Shown: positions 34,319 to 43,007, numbered from the stretch's first letter. The stretch is 64,000 nucleotides of DNA from RPQJ01 sp963754535 (GCA_963754535.1 CAVWGG010000013.1:6555-70554); one strand, 5' to 3'. Notes: generated by a model not told the origin, from the letters alone. Translations and numbers: made by a program.

Positions 34319-35260
34319 TCAGCCCAGTGCTTTCTCGAGCTCCGGCACGATCGTGAACAGGTCGCCCACCAGCCCGACGTCCGCGCTCTCGAAGATCGGC
34401 GCTTCGCCGTCCTTGTTGATGGCGACGATCGTGCGCGCGTCCTTGATGCCGGTCATGTGCTGGATCGCGCCCGAGATGCCGATCGCGAAGTACACCTGCG
34501 GAGCGATGATCTTGCCGGTCTGGCCGACCTGCAGGTCGTTCGGGACGTAGCCCGCGTCCACTGCAGCGCGCGACGCGCCAACCGCCGCACCGAGCTTGTC
34601 GGCGAGGGAATAGATCAGCTTGAAGTTCTCCGCGCTGCCGAGCGCGCGGCCACCCGAGACGACCTTGGCGGCCGACTGCAGGTCCGGACGGCCCGTCGTT
34701 GCGCCCGAACGCGACACGAAGCGCGTGTGCGAGGGCAGGGCGACACCCGGGTCGACCTTCTCGACGGTCGCGCTGCCGCCCGAGCCAGCCGCTTCGAACG
34801 AAGCGACGCGCACGGTGGCGACGACGGTTGCGCCCGCAGCGGCTTCAACGGTGAGGATTGCGTTGCCCGCGTAGATCGGGCGCTTGAACGTGTGCGAGCT
34901 TTCGACCGCCATGATGTCAGACACCTGGCTCACGCCGAGCAGTGCCGCGACGCGGGGCATGACGTCCTTGCCGAACGTCGTCGAGGGGCCGAACACGTGC
35001 GTGTAGCCGGCGGCGAGCTTCGCGATCTGCGGCGCGAGGATGGCCGCGAGCGGCTCCTTGTTGGCCGGGCTCTCGACGACGATCACCTTGCTGACGCCCG
35101 CGAGCGCAGCAGCTTCAGCGGCAATGGCCGACGCATCCGCCGCAAGCACGGCGATGTCGATGGTGGCGCCCGCGATCTTCGAGGCGCAGGTGACGCTCTT
35201 CGCCGTGCTGGCGTTCAGCTTCGCGCCGTCGTGTTCGGCGACGATCAGGATCTTGCTCAT
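34319..35260 (-). CDS. etfA: Electron transfer flavoprotein subunit alpha
   Basis: A 313-residue FAD-binding subunit. The N-terminal ILIVAEHDGAKLNAST begins the alpha-subunit domain. The C-terminal FAD domain carries VVSGGRALGSAENF, LGAAVGASRAAVDAGYVPND, VGQTGKIIAPQVYFAIGISG and VAINKDGEAPIFESADVGLVGD. With EtfB it takes electrons from acyl-CoA and other dehydrogenases to the ubiquinone pool. It starts at the last base of etfB. No dehydrogenase or EtfQO gene adjoins. Confidence 0.95.
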   Translation of the reverse strand: MSKILIVAEHDGAKLNASTAKSVTCASKIAGATIDIAVLAADASAIAAEAAALAGVSKVIVVESPANKEPLAAILAPQIAKLAAGYTHVFGPSTTFGKDVMPRVAALLGVSQVSDIMAVESSHTFKRPIYAGNAILTVEAAAGATVVATVRVASFEAAGSGGSATVEKVDPGVALPSHTRFVSRSGATTGRPDLQSAAKVVSGGRALGSAENFKLIYSLADKLGAAVGASRAAVDAGYVPNDLQVGQTGKIIAPQVYFAIGISGAIQHMTGIKDARTIVAINKDGEAPIFESADVGLVGDLFTIVPELEKALG

Positions 35261-36009
35261 CAGACCAACCCCTTCTGCTTCAGCACGCCGACGAGTTCGG
35301 CGACGTCCTTGACGATGATGCCTTTCTGGCGGCTCGGCGGCGGATCGACCTTGACGGTCTTGAACGCTGCCCCTTCAGCCACGCCGTAATCGGCGACGCT
35401 CTTGGTGTCGAGCGGCTTTTTCTTTGCCTTCATGATGTCCGGCAACTTCACGTAGCGCGGCTCATTGAGGCGAAGGTCGACCGACAGCACGGCCGGCAGG
35501 TCGACCTCGAGCGTTTCGAGGCCGCTGTCGACTTCGCGCGTGACGGTGGCCTTGCCGTCGGCGATGTCGACCTTCGAGCAGGAGGTCGCCTGTGGACGGT
35601 CGAGCAGGGCGGCGAGCATCTGGGCCGTCTGGCCGTTGTCCTCGTCGATGGCCTGCTTGCCCAGCAGCGTCAGGAACGGCTGCTCGGCTTCGGCGATCTT
35701 CTGGAAGATCTTCGCGATCGACAACGGCGCCATGGCGGCGTCGGTCTGCACCAGGATCGCGCGGTCGGCACCCATTGCGAGCGCGGTGCGCAACTGCTGC
35801 TGGGTGTCCGAGGGTCCGATGCTGACGGCCAGCACTTCGTCCGCCAGGCCCTGTTCCTTGATGCGCAGCGCTTGTTCGAGCGCGATTTCATCAAAGGGGT
35901 TGATGCTCATCTTGACGCCTTCGGTGATGACGCCCGTGTTGTCAGGTTTGACACGGATGCGGACGTTGTAGTCCACGACGCGTTTGACACCGACCATGAT
36001 TCTGCGCAC
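35260..36009 (-). CDS. etfB: Electron transfer flavoprotein subunit beta
   Basis: A 249-residue AMP-binding subunit with VGVKRVVDYNVRIRVKPD, MSINPFDEIALEQALRIKE, VLAVSIGPSDTQQQLRTALA and the partner-recognition loop region LLGKQAIDEDNGQTAQMLA. The GTG at 36009 is chosen over ATG 35997: AGGAGT lies 4 bases before it, and it keeps the short beta strand that precedes the VKRV motif in the family. First gene of etfBA. Confidence 0.95.
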   Translation of the reverse strand: MRRIMVGVKRVVDYNVRIRVKPDNTGVITEGVKMSINPFDEIALEQALRIKEQGLADEVLAVSIGPSDTQQQLRTALAMGADRAILVQTDAAMAPLSIAKIFQKIAEAEQPFLTLLGKQAIDEDNGQTAQMLAALLDRPQATSCSKVDIADGKATVTREVDSGLETLEVDLPAVLSVDLRLNEPRYVKLPDIMKAKKKPLDTKSVADYGVAEGAAFKTVKVDPPPSRQKGIIVKDVAELVGVLKQKGLV

Positions 36010-36053
36010 GCGCTCACTCCTGTTCAGCTGGTACTTTGCAACGCAACATCATA

Positions 36054-36093
36054 CCAGTCCGACCGGCCGCAGAAACCGGCCGACCCGGACTGG
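36054..36093 (-). terminator. Two-tier hairpin between rsgA and etfB
   Basis: CCAGTCC (36054-36060) pairs with GGACTGG (36087-36093), and inside it CCGGCC (36063-36068 and 36076-36081) forms a second stem. It follows the rsgA stop on the minus strand, but the trailing sequence (TATGATGTTG) is only weakly U-rich. It probably terminates rsgA or separates it from etfBA. Confidence 0.45.
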
Positions 36094-36111
36094 AAGCATC
36101 GGAATCGGCCG

Positions 36112-37104
36112 CTACCAACCCCGCTTTTCGTCGAGCTGTCGGGTCAGGTTGACGAGCCGCCGGTAGCTTTCCAGCCGCCGCGGGTCGATTTGCCCGGATT
36201 CGACGGCCGCCTGGACCGCGCATTGGGGCTCCCGCAGGTGCAGGCAGTTCTGGAATCGGCAGCCGGGCGCCCGCTGGATGATTTCCAGATAGCCCCGCTG
36301 GATGTCCGGCAGGGGCATGACGGGGGGCGCGTAGTCCCGCACGCCCGGAGAGTCCGTCAACTCGCCCCAGGGCAGCTGCACGATCGCGGACGAGACGGTG
36401 GTGTGCTTGCCCTGGCCCGACCCGACCGAGAGGTCCGACGTGGCCCGATAGGCGCCCTCGCAGAGCGCATTGGTCAGCGACGACTTCCCGACCCCCGACT
36501 GGCCGGCCAGCAGCGTGCGGCGGCCCTGCAGGCGCTCCTTGAGGGCATCGAGCCCGGTGCCGCGCTTGGCGGAGACCGTCACCACCGGTATCCCGATCCG
36601 CCGGTACGTGTCGATGAAGGCAAATTCCTCCGGGCCGAACTCGCCGGCGCCGATCAGGTCCTGCTTGTTGAGGATCAACAACGGTTCGATTCCGGCGTAA
36701 CCGGCCCCGGCCAGGTAGCGGTCGATGATGAACGGGTCGCAGGTGGGGCGGGGTGCCACGACGATGCCCAGCTGGTCCAGGTTGGACGCAATGTCCTCGA
36801 CGCCGCCCCGGCTGTCCGTTCGTTGCAGGACGTTGCGGCGCGGCAGCCGTTCCGCGACCACCCAGTATTCGGAGTCTGCTGCCCCGGTTTCTCGCTCGAG
36901 CCGCACTACGTCGCCAGCGACGACCTCTGTCCGGCGACCGCGAATCTTGCAGGAGAGGCGCTCGGCGGTGTCTGCCGTCAGTACGACGACCCGGCGGCCA
37001 TACGACTCGACCACACAGCCGGTCCTGCCTTCGGTCACCGACGGCGGCTTGGAGCCGCTGCCTGAGCGGCTTGACGGGCGTTCGCTGCGGCGGCGCATGC
37101 TCAC
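36112..37104 (-). CDS. rsgA: Ribosome small-subunit-dependent GTPase A
   Basis: A 330-residue circularly permuted GTPase for late 30S maturation. An N-terminal OB fold (TGCVVESYGRRVVV) is followed by the G motifs in permuted order: NKQD (LILNKQDLIG), GQSGVGKSS, the switch GQGKHTT and DSPGVRDY. The C-terminal zinc site is CRFQNCLHLREPQC. GTG 37104 overlaps the stop of the upstream M48 peptidase gene (GTGA), and ATG 37098 is two codons on. The neighbouring orn gene, also of RNA metabolism, is a common companion in Gammaproteobacteria. Confidence 0.95.
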   Translation of the reverse strand: MSMRRRSERPSSRSGSGSKPPSVTEGRTGCVVESYGRRVVVLTADTAERLSCKIRGRRTEVVAGDVVRLERETGAADSEYWVVAERLPRRNVLQRTDSRGGVEDIASNLDQLGIVVAPRPTCDPFIIDRYLAGAGYAGIEPLLILNKQDLIGAGEFGPEEFAFIDTYRRIGIPVVTVSAKRGTGLDALKERLQGRRTLLAGQSGVGKSSLTNALCEGAYRATSDLSVGSGQGKHTTVSSAIVQLPWGELTDSPGVRDYAPPVMPLPDIQRGYLEIIQRAPGCRFQNCLHLREPQCAVQAAVESGQIDPRRLESYRRLVNLTRQLDEKRGW

Positions 37105-38393
37105 GTGGACGAGGTCGCATGCCCGGCGGCAAGGACAAATTGCGCGCCACCGGGATTGACGAGCCGTGCAATCCGGACGACCGGCGGTGGGTGCGAGTCG
37201 TAGAAAGCCGAATGCAACGGGTCCGGCGTCAGCGTGCTCGCATTTTCACGATACAGCCTGACCAGCGCCCGGCCCAACTCGGGACCGTCGCTGAAACGGG
37301 CCGCGAAAGCGTCCGCCTGGAACTCGTGGCGCCTCGACCAGGCAGCGCCCAGCGGCGTCAGGATCCAGGTGAACGCAGGGAGCACGAGGATGAACAACAG
37401 CAGGGCGGCCGAACTGCCGGGCTGATCGACGCCAAGTGCGGTGTAGAACCAGTCTTGAGCCGACAACCAGCCCAGGAGGGCGAAGCCTCCCAACGAGGCC
37501 GCTGCACTCACGATCAGCCGCTGCGGAATGTGCTTGAGCTTGAAGTGCGCGAGCTCATGGGCAAGCACCGCTTCGACCTGCACTGGCGAGAGCGATTGCA
37601 GCAACGTGTCGTAGAAGACGATGCGCTTCTCGCGGCCGAGCCCGGTGAAATAGGCATTGCCGTGAGCGGAGCGCTTCGAGCCGTCCATTATGTACACGTC
37701 GCGCGCATGGAAATCACAGCGGGCGAGCAGGGCGTCGATGCGCTCGCGCAGGGCCGCGTCCGTGAGCGGTGTGAATTTATTGAAGAACCCGGCGATCCAA
37801 CGGGGCCACGCCCAGAGCAGCAGCAGCGAGAACGCCATCCACACGGCCCATGCGATCAGCCACCAGCGCGCGCCGCTTGCGTGCATCGTCCAGAGCACGA
37901 GGGCGACGACACCACCGCCCAACAATCCACCCAGTGCGATCGCCTTGAGCAGGTCGACCACGAAGACGGCGGGAGTGGTCCGATTGAAGCCGAAGCGCGC
38001 TTCGAGCACGAACGTCCGCCAGACGGAGAATGGCAGCGAGACCAGGCTCACCGCCAACAGCGACAGCAGAACGTGTACCGTTCCGGCCCAGATTGGATTC
38101 GCGCCAGCGACCGCAGCTGCGAGCCGACCGAGGGCCGCGATACCGCCCCCCAGCGTCAGGACCAGCAGGACGATTGCATCGAAGACCAGTTCCACCCGGC
38201 CGAAGCGCTGCCTTGCGACCGTGTAATCGGCTGCTTTGGCATGCTCAACTGCGCTGACCGCATCGGCGAAAGCGGGCGGGACTTCGTTCCGGTGTGCGGC
38301 GACGTGGCGTGTTTGCCTGAGCGACAGCCAGAACTGCACGACGAGGTGCAGGCTTAAGGCCGCCAGGAATGCAACGGTCATCCAATGGGGCAT
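37101..38393 (-). CDS. M48A (Ste24-type) membrane metallopeptidase
   Basis: A 430-residue polytopic protease of the CAAX protease 1/Ste24 type. It has five or more helices, the zinc motif in AVLAHELAHFKLKHIPQ and the distal ligand in HEFQADAFAARFSDG. The conserved GSKRSAHGNAYFTGLG is the Ste24 substrate-site segment. Bacterial members take part in membrane protein quality control. ATG 38393 is the start (the longer frame adds one TTG codon). Divergent from orn. Confidence 0.92.
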   Translation of the reverse strand: MPHWMTVAFLAALSLHLVVQFWLSLRQTRHVAAHRNEVPPAFADAVSAVEHAKAADYTVARQRFGRVELVFDAIVLLVLTLGGGIAALGRLAAAVAGANPIWAGTVHVLLSLLAVSLVSLPFSVWRTFVLEARFGFNRTTPAVFVVDLLKAIALGGLLGGGVVALVLWTMHASGARWWLIAWAVWMAFSLLLLWAWPRWIAGFFNKFTPLTDAALRERIDALLARCDFHARDVYIMDGSKRSAHGNAYFTGLGREKRIVFYDTLLQSLSPVQVEAVLAHELAHFKLKHIPQRLIVSAAASLGGFALLGWLSAQDWFYTALGVDQPGSSAALLLFILVLPAFTWILTPLGAAWSRRHEFQADAFAARFSDGPELGRALVRLYRENASTLTPDPLHSAFYDSHPPPVVRIARLVNPGGAQFVLAAGHATSST

Positions 38394-38543
38394 CAAGGTG
38401 GTGTATTTAACAATGGAGTGTGTCCACGAAGGGTGCGGAGCTTAGCCTTTGCTAGAATCGCCCACAATCGACCGTCCCGGTCACTGCCCTGAGCCCCGAG
38501 ACCCAGTTCGAACACTTTGCCGCCCGCACCGATTGGCCACACA

Positions 38544-39086
38544 TTGAAAGCTGACAACCTCATCTGGATCGACCTCGAGATGACGGGCCTGGACACCCAG
38601 GCCGATCACATCATCGAAATCGCTACGATCGTCACGGACGCTTCGCTGCGCTTGGTCGCGGAAGGGCCGGTTATCGCCATCCACCAGGCGGACGCGGTTC
38701 TCGCTGCCATGGATGAGTGGAACCGCACGACCCATGGCGGCACGGGCTTGCTGCAGCGAGTCCGCGACAGCCGCTTTACGGCGAAGGACGCAGAGGCGCA
38801 GACGCTGGCATTCCTTGCGCAGCACTCGGTGGCGGGCTCGTCGCCGATGTGCGGCAACAGCATCTGCCAGGACCGCCGCTTCCTGGCCCGCGAGATGCCG
38901 GCGCTCGAGAGGTTTTTCCACTATCGGAATCTCGACGTCAGCACCGTCAAGGAACTCGCGCGTCGCTGGGCACCCGCTGTACTTGCCGGGGTTCAAAAGG
39001 CGTCGACACATCTGGCGCTGGACGATATCCGCGAGTCGATCAATGAGCTGGAACACTATCGCCGTCACTTTCTGAGGGTGGCTTGA
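38544..39086 (+). CDS. orn: Oligoribonuclease
   Basis: A 180-residue DEDDh 3'-5' exonuclease that degrades 2-5-nucleotide RNAs, pGpG included. Motifs: NLIWIDLEMTGLD (Asp, Glu), the middle Asp in CGNSICQDRRFL, and the last pair in THLALDDIRES (His, Asp). I choose TTG 38544 because it gives the length of E. coli Orn (181 residues) and starts just before NLIWIDLEM; TTG 38517 is also in frame. A TAGAAT -10-like box sits upstream at 38453. The DUF6502 island begins 50 bases after its stop. Confidence 0.93.
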   Translation: MKADNLIWIDLEMTGLDTQADHIIEIATIVTDASLRLVAEGPVIAIHQADAVLAAMDEWNRTTHGGTGLLQRVRDSRFTAKDAEAQTLAFLAQHSVAGSSPMCGNSICQDRRFLAREMPALERFFHYRNLDVSTVKELARRWAPAVLAGVQKASTHLALDDIRESINELEHYRRHFLRVA

Positions 39087-39136
39087 GGCGATGCTTGAGC
39101 TAACGCACTTCGTGAGAGCCGCGCTCTGGTTTCCAA

Positions 39137-39988
39137 ATGAATAACGATGTTCAGTCGAGATTGATGGCAACGGTCTACGCATGTTTGCGGCCGTTTGCTC
39201 GCGTGATGCTTCGATCAGGTGTGACATACAAGAGCTTCGCGGAAATCGCAAAGACGGCTTTTGTCCATGAGGCGTTGCTTGAGCGTGATTCGAAGGGGAG
39301 AGTCACAAACGCCTCGCGCGTCGCAGTCCGGACTGGACTCTCCCGAAAGGAAGTCCGTCGTGTGTCCGAGCAGACGTTGCTAAAGGACGGTGCGAAGAGT
39401 GGAGCGGCGGATCATGCGGGGCCACCTGCCCGAGTTTTGCACGCATGGCATTTCGATCCCAGATTCATCGGCGCTGATGGCGCGCCCTTGGATTTGTGTT
39501 TCGAGGGAGAGAGTCCGAGTTTCACTGAGCTCGTGAGAGCCGTTGGCGGCGATGTGCCCCCGGGAGCGGTACGCGCCGAACTTTTTCGTGCCGTTGCAGT
39601 GCAGGAGTTGGAAAACGGGCTGCTTCGTCCGACTAAGAGATATTTCGTACCTGGCGATTTCGATGAGAAAGCAATCACCGTGATGTCCGGAATGCTCTTC
39701 CCGTTTATTTCCGGCGTCGATCACAATTCCAACCCTGCCCGCAAGACCGCTGGGTTTATTCAGCGTATCGCGTATGCAAAGCTGACCCCCGAGGATCGCG
39801 AGGCCTTTCGTGTTTGGTCACGGGCCGAGGCGACACGCTTCATCGAATCCATCGATGACTGGCTAACCGCCAGGGAATTTAAGGGCTACGAAAGCGCAAA
39901 TGATCCCATTAGCGGCATTGGTGTGTTTTATTACGAGGGGCCCGAGGCGGCAGACATTCCGAAGCCCGGGCTCGACGCAAATCAATAA
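39137..39988 (+). CDS. DUF6502-like helix-turn-helix protein, copy A
   Basis: A 283-residue protein that I assign, from memory of the family, to DUF6502. The N-terminal 80 residues look DNA-binding: GVTYKSFAEIAKTAFVHEA, then NASRVAVRTGLSRKEVRRV (residues 58-76) with the spacing of a helix-turn-helix. The rest (FDPRFIGADGAPLDLCFEG, SFTELVRAVGGDVPPGAVRAEL, then WLTAREF near the end) aligns along its whole length with the protein at 42041-42889. Codon use is visibly less GC-rich than in orn. It faces the repeat-protein gene and shares a terminator with it. Probably a transcription regulator; the target is unknown. Confidence 0.7.
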   Translation: MNNDVQSRLMATVYACLRPFARVMLRSGVTYKSFAEIAKTAFVHEALLERDSKGRVTNASRVAVRTGLSRKEVRRVSEQTLLKDGAKSGAADHAGPPARVLHAWHFDPRFIGADGAPLDLCFEGESPSFTELVRAVGGDVPPGAVRAELFRAVAVQELENGLLRPTKRYFVPGDFDEKAITVMSGMLFPFISGVDHNSNPARKTAGFIQRIAYAKLTPEDREAFRVWSRAEATRFIESIDDWLTAREFKGYESANDPISGIGVFYYEGPEAADIPKPGLDANQ

Positions 39989-39990
39989 AA

Positions 39991-40015
39991 AAAGGCGCGC
40001 TCTTGGCGCGCCTTT
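39991..40015. terminator. Bidirectional intrinsic terminator
   Basis: AAAGGCGCGC (39991-40000) and GCGCGCCTTT (40006-40015) form a perfect 10-base stem with a 5-base loop. On the plus strand it is followed by TTTCTT, and on the minus strand by seven T residues. It lies 3 bases after the stop of DUF6502 copy A and 21 bases before the end of the repeat-protein gene, so it ends both transcripts. Confidence 0.85.
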
Positions 40016-40035
40016 CTTGGCTGGGGCTTCTACGT

Positions 40036-41983
40036 TTACTTAACGTACAGTTGCTCAGCTAGAACGACGCCTTGACGAACGGGTTGCGTTCCAACAAGCA
40101 ACACCAGACTGCCTGCGGTGGGAGTCTTCGCCGCTACTGCCGCTGAAATGTCGACCGTGACACCGCCGACTTTCATCGTGCCAACACTTGCGTTGATGTC
40201 GCTGACGCGTCCACTCACGACAACCTTCGACGAGCCTGCAACATAGTCGGTCGGCATGAAGCGCAACTTCATCTGCTCGACGGTACCGGAGGTGGACATG
40301 CGTCCGGAAACGGTGACCATTACTTGGTGGCCTGCGGCGAGAGTTTCTTGAACCTTAGCAACCGAAGGCAACTTCAGGTTGCGTCCCAAGACGCTGATCG
40401 TGCTGGTGGCAGTATCGACACTGTCGATCGCGCCCATCATTAGGACCAAGGTCTTCCCGGTTCCGATGATCGCGTCCTTACCGGTACCGATGATCGCGTT
40501 ACTGGAGACCGACTTGGAACGGCCGGTGCCAATGATGGCGTCCTTACCGGTGCCAATGATGGCGTCCTTACCGGTGCCGATGATGGCGTCCTTACCGGTG
40601 CCGATGATGGCGTCCTTACCGGTACCGATGATGGCGTCTTTGCCAGTACCGATGATCGCGTTACTGGAGACCGACTTGGAACGGCCGGTGCCAATGATGG
40701 CGTCCTTACCAGTGCCGATGATGGCGTCCTTACCGGTGCCAATGATGGCGTCTTTGCCAGTACCGATGATCGCGTCCTTACCGGTACCGATGATGGCGTC
40801 TTTACCAGTACCGATGATCGCGTCCTTACCAGTACCGATGATGGCGTTACTGGAGACCGACTTGGAACGGCCGGTGCCAATGATGGCGTCCTTACCGGTG
40901 CCAATGATGGCGTCTTTGCCAGTACCGATGATGGCGTCCTTACCGGTACCGATGATGGCGTCTTTGCCAGTACCGATGATCGCGTCCTTACCGGTACCGA
41001 TGATGGCGTCTATTGCCAGTACCGATGATCGCGTCTTTGCCGGTACCGATGATGGCGTCCTTACCGGTACCGATGATCGCGTCCTTACCGGTACCGATGA
41101 TGGCGTTACTGGAGACCGACTTGGAACGGCCGGTGCCAATGATGGCGTCTTTGCCAGTGCCGATGATGGCGTCCTTACCGGTACCGATGATCGCGTCCTT
41201 ACCAGTACCGATGATCGCGTTACTGGAGACCGACTTGGAACGGCCGGTGCCAATGATGGCGTCCTTACCGGTGCCAATGATGGCGTCTTTGCCAGTACCG
41301 ATGATCGCGTCCTTACCGGTACCGATGATGGCGTCCTTACCAGTACCGATGATCGCGTCCTTACCAGTACCGATGATGGCGTTACTGGAGACCGACTTGG
41401 AACGGCCGGTGCCAATGATGGCGTCCTTACCGGTGCCAATGATGGCGTCTTTGCCAGTACCGATGATCGCGTCCTTACCAGTACCAATGATGGCGTCTTT
41501 GCCAGTACCGATGATCGCGTCCTTACCGGTACCGATGATGGCGTCTTTGCCAGTACCGATGATCGCGTCCTTACCGGTACCGATGATGGCGTCTTTGCCA
41601 GTACCGATGATCGCGTCCTTACCGGTACCGATGATGGCGTTACTGGAGACCGACTTGGAACGGCCGGTGCCAATGATGGCGTCTTTGCCAGTACCGATGA
41701 TCGCGTCCTTACCGGTACCGATGATGGCGTCTTTGCCAGTACCGATGATCGCGTTACTGGAGACCGACTTGGAACGGCCGGTGCCAATGATGGCGTCCTT
41801 ACCGGTGCCGATGATGGCGTCTTTGCCGGTACCGATGATCGCGTCCGCGCCAGCGCCAATGATGGCATCTGTTGAGACCTTGGCAGAAACCTGGGCAGGA
41901 GCAATCGCACCGCTAACAGCGAGCGTGGTTGCAATAGCCACCGCTAGGTTCGAAGTCTTGAAACCATTCCCGTTCATTGCCAT
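40036..41983 (-). pseudogene. Secreted DAIIGTGK octapeptide-repeat protein with C-terminal DUF5666-like domain (one-base frameshift)
   Basis: ATG 41983 with AAGGGGAC just upstream opens a signal peptide (cleavage after AQVSA, residue 34). Then come 53 octapeptide units of DAIIGTGK, interrupted eight times by the insert SKSVSS, and a C-terminal region of about 130 residues: GAIDSVDTATSTISVLG, QVMVTVSGRMS, VVVSGRVSDINA, VKVGGVTVD-like strands, which resembles tandem DUF5666 beta domains. One extra base at 41011-41012 shifts the frame; the reading from the start ends at 40988 after 331 residues, while the C-terminal part is intact in the next frame. Without the extra base the protein would be 648 residues. 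It is in line with DUF6502 copy B upstream (57-base gap). A surface or periplasmic beta-structure is likely. The frameshift could be real or a sequencing error. Confidence 0.75.
40453..41869 (-). repeat. 24-bp tandem repeat array, 53 units in nine blocks
   Basis: The minus strand repeats a 24-base unit encoding Asp-Ala-Ile-Ile-Gly-Thr-Gly-Lys. Eight 18-base inserts (SKSVSS) split it into blocks of 4, 4, 10, 6, 4, 10, 7, 6 and 2 units from the gene start. 53 x 24 + 8 x 18 = 1416, and the span is 1417, so exactly one base is in excess. Around 41480-41640 synonymous variants alternate so that the true repeat is 48 bases. Units before an insert end in Arg instead of Lys; units after it begin with Asn. 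Confidence 0.95.
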
Positions 41984-42040
41984 CGTCCCCTTATTTATTC
42001 GCAGCCGATCCGTCGGCCCAAAACGTATCGAAATCGATTC

Positions 42041-42889
42041 CTACTGAATCGACTCTTGATCGAACTGCTCGTCCACCGGACGAACAAACATGTACATCGC
42101 CACCCCAACCTTCACGCGATGGTCGGCGCCGCTACGTGCCGCTTCCGTTTCACGCGTTGAAAGCCAGTCGTCCAAAGATTCCAGGAACTGCTGCCCGCGA
42201 TCCTTAACGTAGAGATCAAAGTCCAAAGCGTCCGTCGGGGTGATCCCGTTGGGCGCCCAAACACGTCGCTCAAAAATCTTTTGGTCTTCGTCGGGACGAA
42301 GGTTTTGATCCAGCGTCTTGGCTAGGTCCGTAAATGCGACTGACATCGCGTGGAATTTCGCTGGATCCGCTGCGGAAGGAATGTACAAGCGGATGAGGAC
42401 GCGGTAGTAACCATTGCCCAAATCCAGTACAGCTCCAATCCTTTTCATCTCATCAAGCATCTCGTCCGCTGGAACGTCGCTCGTGTATCGACGAACAAGT
42501 TCCGTAAAGCTTCTGCGTCCAATGGGGCCCTCAAACTGGACTTCGTAAGGAATTCCATACGGGCCGGTGAAGTCCGAGTCTTGATGCCAACCAGTCAACA
42601 ACCGACCAACCCGGCTCAGACGACCCAGCAAAGCCTCGGCGTCTTCGTCGGTTTGGGTGAGGAGGCGAGAAACCTCAAGGCGCGTCAGCCCTGTCGTAAT
42701 TGCGATTCTCGAAACCGACTGGCGCGAATCAGGTAGTTGCAGGACGTCCTGCGCCGAGTCGACGAAGACGGACTTCAATAGCTCCGAAAACTCGCCGTAC
42801 GAAACCCCGTTCCGGACGAGAATTCGGACGAGCGGGCGCATTAGCGGCCGAAACGCAGACAGGAGCGTTGCTTTAAAGTTTTCGCTCAT
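42041..42889 (-). CDS. DUF6502-like helix-turn-helix protein, copy B
   Basis: A 282-residue paralogue of the protein at 39137. Counting from ATG 42889 (MSENFKATL), the first shared motif (GVSY versus GVTY) falls at residue 31 in both proteins, so this start is preferred over ATG 42940, which would add 17 residues. The helix-turn-helix-like stretch is VSRIAITTGLTRLEVSRLL. The C-terminal half has FTELVRRYTSDVPADEMLDE and FLESLDDWLSTRE, matching copy A. It is the first gene of a two-gene unit with the repeat protein and is preceded by a promoter overlapping a palindrome, which suggests autoregulation. Confidence 0.72.
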   Translation of the reverse strand: MSENFKATLLSAFRPLMRPLVRILVRNGVSYGEFSELLKSVFVDSAQDVLQLPDSRQSVSRIAITTGLTRLEVSRLLTQTDEDAEALLGRLSRVGRLLTGWHQDSDFTGPYGIPYEVQFEGPIGRRSFTELVRRYTSDVPADEMLDEMKRIGAVLDLGNGYYRVLIRLYIPSAADPAKFHAMSVAFTDLAKTLDQNLRPDEDQKIFERRVWAPNGITPTDALDFDLYVKDRGQQFLESLDDWLSTRETEAARSGADHRVKVGVAMYMFVRPVDEQFDQESIQ

Positions 42890-42951
42890 TCCTAGCCCAA
42901 AAAAGGGCGGCTCCGAACTGATTGCTAATGCGGCTGACATTGGGGGTTATT

Positions 42952-42970
42952 GTTAACTTCGCGAGTTAAC
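42952..42970. promoter_or_regulatory. Operator-like palindrome O1
   Basis: GTTAACT and AGTTAAC form perfect arms around TCGCG. It overlaps the last bases of the -10 box of the DUF6502-B promoter and covers the expected transcription start. That is the place where a repressor would block initiation. Confidence 0.6.
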
Positions 42971-42996
42971 TATATCCGGCGACCCCGCTCGGTCAA
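42969..42996 (-). promoter_or_regulatory. Sigma70 promoter of DUF6502-B and the repeat gene
   Basis: On the minus strand TTGACC (42996-42991, five of six) and TATAGT (42974-42969, five of six) are 16 bases apart. The expected start is near 42962, giving a leader of about 70 bases to ATG 42889. It is the strongest promoter match seen in the window. Confidence 0.65.
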
Positions 42997-43007
42997 GACT
43001 TCAACAT

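Noticed and set aside
40453..41869. CRISPR array
   Set aside because: Units are contiguous and coding, the inserts are identical 18-base codon blocks rather than unique spacers, and no cas gene is near.
40379..41875. Long plus-strand open frames across the repeat region (also 41013-42047)
   Set aside because: A 24-base repeat without stop codons keeps several frames open. The minus strand has the ribosome-binding site, signal peptide and C-terminal domain, so the plus frames are shadows.
41011..41934. Minus-strand frame reading Ser/Pro/Val-rich repeats as the N-terminal half of a 632-residue protein
   Set aside because: It is the +1 shadow of the DAIIGTGK frame upstream of the extra base; no signal peptide or ribosome-binding site belongs to it.
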